DNA of 6,173 nucleotides from an uncultured Dokdonia sp. (GTDB lineage: Bacteria; Bacteroidota; Bacteroidia; Flavobacteriales; Flavobacteriaceae): the NCBI GenBank assembly GCA_937124495.1, contig CAKZKZ010000742.1, positions 1-6,173 on the forward strand. Direction: 5' to 3'. The position numbers and the translations under genes were made by a program. Every line of letters starts with the position of its first letter. Position 1 is the stretch's first letter. The notes under the pieces are model-generated. The model was not told where the DNA came from, made no database searches, and was given only the letters and a program-made list of their open reading frames with translations. This document shows, in pieces, positions 1-5,963 of this stretch.

Positions 1-1
1 A

Positions 2-466
2 AGAGAGGAAGTTTCTGAAGGAATTGAAATTGACCAAATTCTAGGGGTCATTAATAATTTTTTACCATTAGGAGTTTTAAATCCTTTAGATTATACATCT
101 AATAAAGATTTTATACTTGCTGTATATTCTGATTATATCCAATCTCGTCTTTATCAAACAGTTCCTTACGAGATAATTAGAGGAGATTATAGAGAAATGT
201 CAGAAATTGATATAGAAGGAGCTATAGGTGGGACATTCAACTACCAGGTACTTGCTAATAAAACAATAGATGATTCAATTTCTGAAGATGTCATAACAAC
301 ATATAGTCAGAATAATTTCAATACAGGTTTAGATCTTAAGTGTCTACTTTATGAAAATGGAATCCTATTAGATCTAACGTATCCTACAAGTTATAAAGAA
401 GCTTCAGAAAGATCATTTGACCTAGATTTTTTCATTAAATCTTGCTTGTACCCTCTCTTAGATTAA
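2..466 (+). CDS. NRPS condensation domain, C-terminal end (5' truncated by window edge)
   Basis: This is the last 154 codons of a protein whose frame is open to the left edge, so the ATG at 197 is internal. The fragment matches the second half of an NRPS condensation (C) domain, which joins two carrier-bound aminoacyl or peptidyl units in the cytoplasm. Visible landmarks are a C6-like motif LGVINNFLPLG (fragment residues 14-24), a C7-like motif YQTVPYEII (51-59) where families usually have HQDVPFE, and the late FNYQ strand motif (79-82). The FNYQ motif favours a C domain over an epimerization domain. The catalytic HHxxxDG motif lies outside the window. The protein stops right after the C-domain fold, with no adenylation, carrier or thioesterase domain following. 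It is therefore either a stand-alone C protein or an NRPS ending in a C domain. Confidence is high for the superfamily and moderate for the subtype. Confidence 0.82.
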   Translation, partial: REEVSEGIEIDQILGVINNFLPLGVLNPLDYTSNKDFILAVYSDYIQSRLYQTVPYEIIRGDYREMSEIDIEGAIGGTFNYQVLANKTIDDSISEDVITTYSQNNFNTGLDLKCLLYENGILLDLTYPTSYKEASERSFDLDFFIKSCLYPLLD

Positions 467-533
467 CCCTTTTTTAATAATCCAATTTGATCAATAAGAT
501 CATTCACTTTAAATAATTTAGAGATATAAGAGG

Positions 534-558
534 CTAGTGTTTTATCATAAAACGCTAG
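534..558 (+). other. Intergenic hairpin 1 upstream of the hydroxylase gene
   Basis: CTAGTGTTTTAT at 534-545 faces ATAAAACGCTAG at 547-558. All positions pair as RNA, with one G-U wobble at 538/554, giving about 10 usable base pairs and a small loop. It lies 68 bp after the NRPS stop and about 100 bp before the next ATG. No T-tract follows directly, so a classical intrinsic terminator is not supported. It could be an mRNA 3'-end stabiliser, a processing site or part of a 5' leader. Confidence 0.5.
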
Positions 559-571
559 TACTCTGTACATG

Positions 572-593
572 TCCAAAAGGATAAACTTTTGGA
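572..593 (+). other. Intergenic hairpin 2 upstream of the hydroxylase gene
   Basis: TCCAAAAG at 572-579 and CTTTTGGA at 586-593 form a perfect 8-bp stem with the 6-base loop GATAAA. It begins 14 bp after hairpin 1, so the two make a tandem structured element 65 bp before the start codon at 658. There is no following U-run. The role is unknown. Confidence 0.5.
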
Positions 594-657
594 TAAACTC
601 ATTGTAGGAATCACTCAAAATTTTTAACAATAATTAATTTAGAAAAATAGTAATATC

Positions 658-2283
658 ATGGAAATAAGAAATGAAGACCTTGTATACATCAAACAAAATT
701 TAGCAATAGAACCTTTAGTAGACAATTGGTATGCTTGGCCACATCTAGTATCGCCAGCAACAGCTGCAATGAATATTAAAGATAGACATTTGAAAATCAT
801 GAGTTCGTATGTTCAAAACCCAATGATTCATGCAGCTGCGGTAAAAACACCTAAAATGTTAGGAGGTCCTTTTATAGATTATGAAGGGAAGCGTGTAGAT
901 GAAATTCAAGCACTTATTGATAATACAAACGATCAGTGTGGTAAACTTCTAGGTTTAAGAGAAGATATATTTGCTCTTAATGATATGCTTAAAAAAGAAG
1001 CTAAAGGATATGCACTTACCGATTTGTATCCTAAAGTTCCAGAGAGTTTACAAGGACTTGTAGAACTGGTATACGATATAAATAACAATCCTTCTTTTCG
1101 AATTTTTGAATCATTATTGTATGAGACTGAGTATTATAATGAGTCTCTTCAAAGTTTTAATTTGTTTTTAGTACATGATGATGATTCAAGGTCTTTTGTT
1201 TTGAGCACTCCAAAATTGCCTGGAGACGATATTTTAAGAGTCAACTTACCTTTTAAGAGTGAAAAGATTGATCAATTATTTGAAATGGAAGATCACCCTA
1301 AAACATTTGGAGAAATTACAGAAATATTTGATATCGATGTAGAAGATATTCCTTTATTTAAATCTTTTTTCACAACAGAAAAGTCTAAAAAATATGAACG
1401 TTATACAGGTGATGGTGTACTTACAAGATATTTTGGACACGCATGTATTCTTACAGAAACCAAAGACACAACCATACTAGCAGATCCATTAGTAAGTTAC
1501 GGGTATGAGTCTGATATATCACGATACTCATATGACGATCTTCCTGAGTCTATAGATTATGTATTAGTCACTCATAATCATCAAGATCATATTCTTTTTG
1601 AAACCTTATTAAGGCTAAGACGTAAGATTAAAAACATTGTAGTACCTAAGAGTAATGGAGGTTTCCTTCAAGATCCAAACTTAAAATTAATGTTTGAAAG
1701 AATAGGATTTACAAATATCATAGAACTAGGAGAGATGGAAACCATTCATTTTGACGATTGCTCAATCACAGGATTACCATTTGTAGGAGAACATTGTGAT
1801 CTAGATGTACGAAGTAAATTATGTCATCATGTAGCATACAGAGATGGTTTAAAAGTATTATTTGCTGCAGATTCCTGTGATGTTTCCCCAAGACTTTATG
1901 AACGTATTCATAAAGTGATGGGAGATATAGATATTGTTTTCTTAGGGATGGAATGCGAAGGAGCCCCATTATCTTGGTTGTACGGTCCTTTAATGCCAGA
2001 AGCATTACCTAGAGATAAGGATGAATCCAGACGATTGGCAGGATGTAATTTCGAACAAGCAAAAGCACTCGTAGATATTTTTAAACCTAGTGAAGTGTTT
2101 GTATATGCTATGGGTATGGAACCTTGGCTTAAGTATATAAGTTCTATAAAATATACAGACGAGTCTATTCCTATTGTAGAGTCAAGTAAGTTGTTAGACT
2201 ACTGTAGAGCAAATAATATAGAGCCAGAAAGACTTTTTGGAGAGAAAATTATTGAATATACAAATGAGCCTGTACTCGCATAA
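658..2283 (+). CDS. CmlA-like diiron beta-hydroxylase acting on NRPS-bound amino acid (MBL fold)
   Basis: This is a complete 541-aa protein. Residues 1 to about 250 have no obvious metal motif and correspond in size to the N-terminal domain of CmlA. From about 253 (LTRYFGHACIL) a metallo-beta-lactamase fold begins. The metal motif THNHQDH gives H306, H308, D310 and H311. GEH gives E378 and FAADSCD gives D405. In CmlA of chloramphenicol biosynthesis (about 532 aa) the HxHxDH cluster starts at H305 and the unusual glutamate ligand is E377, so the spacing matches almost exactly. A glutamate in place of the usual MBL histidine is that family's signature and argues for O2-dependent beta-hydroxylation of a carrier-tethered amino acid instead of hydrolysis. 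Oddly, no histidine occurs after H418, so the usual last MBL ligand is missing. Neighbouring NRPS and thioesterase genes fit this role. The amino acid substrate cannot be read from sequence. The ATG at 658 follows an A-rich stretch. Confidence 0.83.
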   Translation: MEIRNEDLVYIKQNLAIEPLVDNWYAWPHLVSPATAAMNIKDRHLKIMSSYVQNPMIHAAAVKTPKMLGGPFIDYEGKRVDEIQALIDNTNDQCGKLLGLREDIFALNDMLKKEAKGYALTDLYPKVPESLQGLVELVYDINNNPSFRIFESLLYETEYYNESLQSFNLFLVHDDDSRSFVLSTPKLPGDDILRVNLPFKSEKIDQLFEMEDHPKTFGEITEIFDIDVEDIPLFKSFFTTEKSKKYERYTGDGVLTRYFGHACILTETKDTTILADPLVSYGYESDISRYSYDDLPESIDYVLVTHNHQDHILFETLLRLRRKIKNIVVPKSNGGFLQDPNLKLMFERIGFTNIIELGEMETIHFDDCSITGLPFVGEHCDLDVRSKLCHHVAYRDGLKVLFAADSCDVSPRLYERIHKVMGDIDIVFLGMECEGAPLSWLYGPLMPEALPRDKDESRRLAGCNFEQAKALVDIFKPSEVFVYAMGMEPWLKYISSIKYTDESIPIVESSKLLDYCRANNIEPERLFGEKIIEYTNEPVLA

Positions 2284-2372
2284 ACCATAGACCTGTTTAT
2301 GAATAGTACATGGGATAGGAACATTTTCAATATCAAAAACATAAAATAATTTTAATACTTAATTAAGAAATC

Positions 2373-4757
2373 ATGTTAAAATCAATAACCATATATACAT
2401 TAGTATTCTTATGTATATCCTCCATATCCTCCATATCCGCTCAATCCCTGACTCAAATATCAGGGACAATTTCTGGAGAAGATCCGAACGATAAATTAGC
2501 GTATGCTTCTGTTATTGTAAAGCAGGATACATTGCTTGTAGAAGCTGTAATAACGAATGATAAAGGGTACTTTAAAATTAAAGATATCAAAGTAGGGACA
2601 TATACTGTTGAGGTTCAGTTTTTAGGATTTGAAACCTATACATCTCCATTAACGATAGATGGTTCCAAATCTAAAATTAACCTTGGAAACATACCAATAA
2701 AATCTGATGTGACATCACTTGAGGAAATTGTAGTAACAGGAGAAACCTCTCAATTATCATTAAAACTGGATAAAAAGGTGTTTAATGTTGGGAAAGATTT
2801 AATTTCTCAAGGAGGTTCTGCAGTTCAAGTACTAGATAATGTTCCTTCGGTTGCAGTTGACCCTAGTGGGGCTGTAAGTCTAAGAGGGAATAGTAATGTA
2901 CTCATTCTTATTAATGGACGGAAATCTGGATTAGCATCGTCTCAAGGATTAGAACAAATTCCTTCAGAAAATATAAAATCTGTAGAGGTTATTACAAATC
3001 CATCAGCGCGTTATGATGCGTCTGGATCTGCGGGAATTATAAACGTAATCTTAAAAAAGAATACAAAAGAAGACTTAAGCGGAAACGTAACCTTGTTGAC
3101 AGGTATCCCTACAGATTATAGAGTTTTAGGAAGTCTTAATTATAAAAAGGGAAAGGTCAACTTGTTTTCTAGTTTAGGGTTTATTTATTCTGATTATGTA
3201 GGGCTTTATACAAGACAACAACAAAGTACTATAGACGGTAATAATCTCTTTTTAAATCAGAGAGAAGATGAGGATAGACATGATGATGGTACCTTAATAT
3301 ATCTAGGGATGGATTACTATATAAATGATAAAAATACAATTACAACAGCATTTTATAGAAATAAGACAAAAGATACCGATGAGAATAAATTAAATTTTGA
3401 TTTTTCAGGAGCAGATATTCCAAACATGCGTATTCAGACAATAGGAAATTCAGAAGAAGAAAGAAGTTATAATCAATTTGAATTTAACTACACAAAAGCA
3501 TTTGAAAATCCAGGCAAAAAATTTACGGTAGATGTTCAATACGATTTTTGGGATAGTAAAAAAGATTTTAATATTGTAAGAAGAACGATTACACCAGATA
3601 CAGGAGATACATCTATTATAAATACCAGATCAAATAGAGAAAATGATGATATTGTGATACAATCTGATTTTGTAACTCCCTTAAGTGAAACGGCAAATTT
3701 TGAAGTAGGAGTTAAGTATGAAAATAGATTAGTGTCTACAGACTTTGCTGCAAACGAAGAAATTGCAGGGATGGTAAGCCCTATAGATGGTTTTAATAAT
3801 GGATTAGATTATAAGGAGCAAATATTAGGAGCATATGCCCAATATGGAAATAAGATAAAGAAATTCAGTTATCTGTTAGGGTTAAGAACAGAGTATACAG
3901 ATATTCAGATTAATGATCAAAATACAGGAGGCGTCTTAACAGATAGTACCTATACAAGATTGTTCCCATCTGTAAATGTGAGCTATGCTTTTTCAAAGAA
4001 AGTCTCTGCACAATTAAATTATAGTCAACGTATCAATAGGCCTAACTTATTTCAGTTAAATCCTTTTGCAGAGCTTCAGGACTTTAACTCACGTATTTTT
4101 GGAAATATCAACCTGATACCTTCATACACAGATGCCTTTGAATTATCCTTTATACGTAAGTCAAAAGGGCTTGTTATTAATCCTTCCCTGTACTATTCAA
4201 AAACAGTAAATAATTTCCAATATTTTACGACTCAGAATGACGAAGATATATTTGAAATATTTTTAATAAACCTAGATGAAGAATCACGATTAGGTTTAGA
4301 AGTATCTGCTCAGTATAGGCCTGTAAAATGGTTAGGGCTTATGGCAGAGGTAAATGCATATAGTTTTGATCAAAAAGGAAATATAGACAACACAAATCTA
4401 GATTTTTCTGGTGAAACACTAACAGCAAGCTTGGCGACTCAAATTAAACTTCCTAAAAAGTTCACGTTTCAAAGTAAATTAGAGTATCAAGCTCCCATTA
4501 GTGATGCACAAACTAGAACAGAGTCATTGTATTTTTTAAATATGGCTATAGGGAAATCAGTACTTAAGAATAAAGGAAGGATAACATTTGCGGTAAGTAA
4601 TGTTTTTAATACTCGAAGATCAATAGAGCGAACTGTAGGTGAAGATTTTGTCGTAAACCAGTTGACTAACTTTAATGCAGCGAGATGGAATATTAATTTT
4701 AATTATAGATTTAATAAAGGAAGAAAAAGAGGAGCAAATAAGAGTAATAGAAATTAA
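2373..4757 (+). CDS. TonB-dependent outer-membrane receptor with carboxypeptidase-regulatory-like N-terminal domain
   Basis: This 794-aa outer-membrane protein should import a large or scarce ligand using TonB-transduced energy. Residues 1-23 form a signal peptide with likely cleavage in SISA|QS. Residues 28-112 look like a CarboxypepD_reg-like beta-sandwich. The plug domain covers about 117-230 and includes LRGNSNVLILINGR (170-183) and ITNPSARYDASGSAGIINV (207-225), which are hallmark plug sequences. The rest is a beta-barrel with alternating strands and a conserved YSQRINRP (550-557) then LNPF (562-565). It resembles the 'outer membrane beta-barrel family' (OMP_b-brl_3 type) common in Bacteroidota. 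The last strand ends at F780 and is followed by a basic tail. No SusD partner is nearby, so a polysaccharide SusC role is unlikely. Its position between a hydroxylase gene and a thioesterase gene suggests uptake of the locus product, possibly a siderophore. The ligand itself is inference. Confidence 0.9.
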   Translation: MLKSITIYTLVFLCISSISSISAQSLTQISGTISGEDPNDKLAYASVIVKQDTLLVEAVITNDKGYFKIKDIKVGTYTVEVQFLGFETYTSPLTIDGSKSKINLGNIPIKSDVTSLEEIVVTGETSQLSLKLDKKVFNVGKDLISQGGSAVQVLDNVPSVAVDPSGAVSLRGNSNVLILINGRKSGLASSQGLEQIPSENIKSVEVITNPSARYDASGSAGIINVILKKNTKEDLSGNVTLLTGIPTDYRVLGSLNYKKGKVNLFSSLGFIYSDYVGLYTRQQQSTIDGNNLFLNQREDEDRHDDGTLIYLGMDYYINDKNTITTAFYRNKTKDTDENKLNFDFSGADIPNMRIQTIGNSEEERSYNQFEFNYTKAFENPGKKFTVDVQYDFWDSKKDFNIVRRTITPDTGDTSIINTRSNRENDDIVIQSDFVTPLSETANFEVGVKYENRLVSTDFAANEEIAGMVSPIDGFNNGLDYKEQILGAYAQYGNKIKKFSYLLGLRTEYTDIQINDQNTGGVLTDSTYTRLFPSVNVSYAFSKKVSAQLNYSQRINRPNLFQLNPFAELQDFNSRIFGNINLIPSYTDAFELSFIRKSKGLVINPSLYYSKTVNNFQYFTTQNDEDIFEIFLINLDEESRLGLEVSAQYRPVKWLGLMAEVNAYSFDQKGNIDNTNLDFSGETLTASLATQIKLPKKFTFQSKLEYQAPISDAQTRTESLYFLNMAIGKSVLKNKGRITFAVSNVFNTRRSIERTVGEDFVVNQLTNFNAARWNINFNYRFNKGRKRGANKSNRN
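2415..2441 (+). repeat. Tandem 9-bp repeat in signal-peptide codons
   Basis: ATATCCTCC occurs twice in a row (2415-2432) and is followed by a third, partly diverged unit ATATCCGCT (2433-2441). It encodes the Ile-Ser-Ser run before the predicted cleavage site of the receptor. The unit is a multiple of three, so slippage would change signal-peptide length without breaking the frame. Confidence 0.75.
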
Positions 4758-4762
4758 TAATG

Positions 4763-4778
4763 GTAGCATATATGCTAC
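4763..4778. repeat. Perfect 16-bp palindrome between receptor and thioesterase genes
   Basis: GTAGCATATATGCTAC is a perfect palindrome. It starts 6 bp after the receptor stop and ends 18 bp before the thioesterase ATG at 4797. As RNA it would form a 6-bp stem with a TATA loop directly upstream of the translation start. As DNA it could be a dimeric regulator site. No T-tract follows, so it is not a standard terminator. Confidence 0.6.
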
Positions 4779-4796
4779 AGTTTAAAACAGTAAATT

Positions 4797-5522
4797 ATGT
4801 ATTCAAATAAAAAAAAACAAATATTTTTATTACACTTTGCAGGAGGAAGTTGTTACTCTTTTGATTTTCTAAGACATGGCATTCAAAACAATTTTGAATG
4901 CCACGCCTTAGAACTTCCAGGGAGAGGAAAAAGAAATCATGAAGATCATCTTTTTAATAAGAGAGATGCAGTTCTTGATTATGTGTCTCAAATAAAAAGG
5001 TTGAGAAATGATCAACCTTATATTATATATGGACATAGTATGGGAGCTACTTTAGGGCTTTCTGTTGTGAAAAAATTAGAAGAGGATTCAGATGCTCCTA
5101 ATGTATTGATTGTATCAGGAAATTCAGGGCCGGGATCAAATCATAAGGATATACAAAGACATACGTTAAGTGATCCTGAATTTAAGGAGGTACTAAGATC
5201 TTTAGGAGGAGTTCCCGAAGAGGTTTTGGAAAATGAAGATTTGTATGATTTCTTTAGCCCTATTATGCGAGCCGATTTTGAGATTCTCGAAAAGAATAGA
5301 GATTCAGAAATTGGACTCGTGATCAATACGCCAATTTTTGCAATTATGGGGGATGAAGAAGAAACCGTAGGAGAGATTGAAAATTGGGAAAGGTTTACTA
5401 GCAGCGAATTTGATTGCCAAATAGTACCAGGAAATCACTTCTTTATTCATAACCAAGTAAAAACGCTTACACAAATTATTAATAAGTATGGCACGTATTC
5501 ATTACTTAATGTAATAGTGTAG
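4797..5522 (+). CDS. Type II thioesterase of NRPS/PKS pathway (alpha/beta hydrolase)
   Basis: This complete 241-aa cytoplasmic alpha/beta hydrolase is of the usual length for SrfA-D/GrsT-type external thioesterases. These hydrolyse wrong acyl groups from 4'-phosphopantetheine arms of carrier domains and so restore stalled synthetases. Sequence evidence in order: the N-terminal strand and oxyanion loop IFLLHFAGGS (9-18); the ELPGRGKR segment (39-46) typical of type II thioesterases; the nucleophile elbow GHSMG (79-83) with S81; a lid region around 120-165 including FSPIMRADFE (153-162); the acid D186 in IMGDEE; and the base H214 in GNHFF. The whole triad is present. The start at 4797 places the family N-terminus correctly. 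It lies 39 bp after the receptor gene, so the two are probably co-transcribed, though a palindrome sits between them. It is the second NRPS-linked enzyme here and strongly supports a biosynthetic locus. Confidence 0.93.
   Translation: MYSNKKKQIFLLHFAGGSCYSFDFLRHGIQNNFECHALELPGRGKRNHEDHLFNKRDAVLDYVSQIKRLRNDQPYIIYGHSMGATLGLSVVKKLEEDSDAPNVLIVSGNSGPGSNHKDIQRHTLSDPEFKEVLRSLGGVPEEVLENEDLYDFFSPIMRADFEILEKNRDSEIGLVINTPIFAIMGDEEETVGEIENWERFTSSEFDCQIVPGNHFFIHNQVKTLTQIINKYGTYSLLNVIV
4877..4903. repeat. Perfect 12-bp inverted repeat inside the thioesterase coding region
   Basis: TGGCATTCAAAA at 4877-4888 and TTTTGAATGCCA at 4892-4903 are exact reverse complements separated by only CAA. The mRNA would fold into a 12-bp stem about 80 nt after the thioesterase start. 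It encodes the HGIQNNFECH region, which is not a strongly constrained part of the family. Confidence 0.85.
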
Positions 5523-5527
5523 AATAT

Positions 5528-5593
5528 GCATAACAAGATGTGATAAATACATACGATATTCTTTATTAGAGAATGTATGCATCTTGATTATGC
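5528..5593. repeat. Long imperfect inverted repeat after the thioesterase gene
   Basis: The arms pair in four blocks: GCATAA 5528-5533 with TTATGC 5588-5593, CAAGATG 5534-5540 with CATCTTG 5580-5586, CATAC 5550-5554 with GTATG 5575-5579, and ATTCT 5558-5562 with AGAAT 5570-5574. Two left-arm bulges (5541-5549 and 5555-5557) and one right-arm base (5587) are unpaired. It begins six bases after the stop codon at 5520-5522 and could act as a 3'-end hairpin. There is no U-tract after it. Confidence 0.6.
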
Positions 5594-5605
5594 TTTCGCG
5601 AAAGC
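5592..5605. repeat. GCTTTCGCGAAAGC perfect palindrome
   Basis: This 14-bp perfect palindrome centred on CGCG overlaps the last two bases of the preceding hairpin. It is strikingly GC-rich against its surroundings. I recall this motif as a dispersed intergenic palindrome in several marine flavobacterial genomes; that is memory, not a search. Its function is unknown. Confidence 0.7.
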
Positions 5606-5643
5606 GTACTATCCAATCAAAAATTAGATCAAGTTAATAGAGA

Positions 5644-5659
5644 CCTCTACTTAGTAGGG
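5644..5659 (+). other. Small hairpin in the leader of the exporter gene
   Basis: CTAC 5647-5650 pairs with GTAG 5654-5657 around loop TTA. It is extended by CC 5644-5645 with GG 5658-5659 across one bulged T. A run of six T follows only at 5677-5682, too far away for a textbook terminator. It may be a weak terminator of the upstream operon or a leader structure of the gene starting at 5694. Confidence 0.3.
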
Positions 5660-5693
5660 TAGGGATTTATTTGTAATTTTTTAAAGAATAAAC

Positions 5694-5963
5694 ATGGGAA
5701 AAAAAATATCAGAAGTTAGTAGTTCTAGACTTATACCTATAAAGCCTATACTAGGATACTCCTTACTAGCTATAGTATCAGGATTGTCAGGGTTTGCATT
5801 TATAACAATTATTAATAAAATTATAAGTAACTCTATTACTGCTACAGAAACAGTACCGATGCAAGACTACCTATATATGTTTGTAGGAGCCATCATTGTC
5901 TTCTTCATTTCACGTAGGTGGCTTGCAGGCGGGATTATAGGATTATCTCAAAAAATAGAATAG
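5694..5963 (+). pseudogene. Cyclic-peptide-type ABC exporter, N-terminal remnant (3' truncated)
   Basis: This 89-codon frame ends at TAG 5961-5963. It shows a short basic N-terminus, a first membrane segment at about 17-42 (GYSLLAIVSGLSGF within it) and a second at about 60-78 (YMFVGAIIVFFISRRW), then GLSQKIE. This resembles the start of the SyrD/PvdE-like cyclic peptide export ABC transporters, inner-membrane half-transporters of about 550 residues that fuse a membrane domain to an ATPase. Everything after the second segment, including Walker A, signature and Walker B motifs, is absent, so it cannot work as an ATPase exporter. None of the three forward frames continues a transporter beyond 5963; the sequence changes directly to asparagine synthetase. 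Such exporters commonly lie in NRPS clusters, which fits the location. The family call from so short a piece is moderately sure; a small unrelated two-helix membrane protein is the alternative. Confidence 0.62.

Noticed and set aside
197..466. Separate 89-aa gene starting at ATG 197
   Set aside because: The same frame is open to the left edge and the codons before 197 encode conserved condensation-domain motifs, so this ATG is an internal methionine.
467..480. Intrinsic terminator using the T-run just after the NRPS stop codon
   Set aside because: The T-run at about 470-475 has no stable GC stem directly before it.
1766..2005. 79-aa open frame on the minus strand
   Set aside because: It lies wholly inside the hydroxylase gene, opposite the conserved E378 and D405 region, and has no recognisable domain; a shadow frame.
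658..2283. Beta-lactamase or UlaG-like lactonase
   Set aside because: The E378 ligand, the large N-terminal domain and near-identical motif spacing to CmlA in an NRPS setting fit a diiron hydroxylase better.
2373..4757. SusC-type polysaccharide receptor
   Set aside because: There is no SusD gene next to it and no carbohydrate genes in the window; the length of 794 aa is also short for SusC, which is usually about 1000 aa.
5141..5326. 61-aa open frame on the minus strand
   Set aside because: It lies inside the thioesterase gene and is low-complexity and serine-rich with no family signature; a shadow frame.
5664..5682. Flavobacterial promoter (TTG then TAnnTTTG) before the exporter gene
   Set aside because: TTTATTTG at 5666-5673 is one mismatch from the -7 consensus, but no TTG lies at the right distance upstream. 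Near-matches before the hydroxylase gene fail for the same reason.
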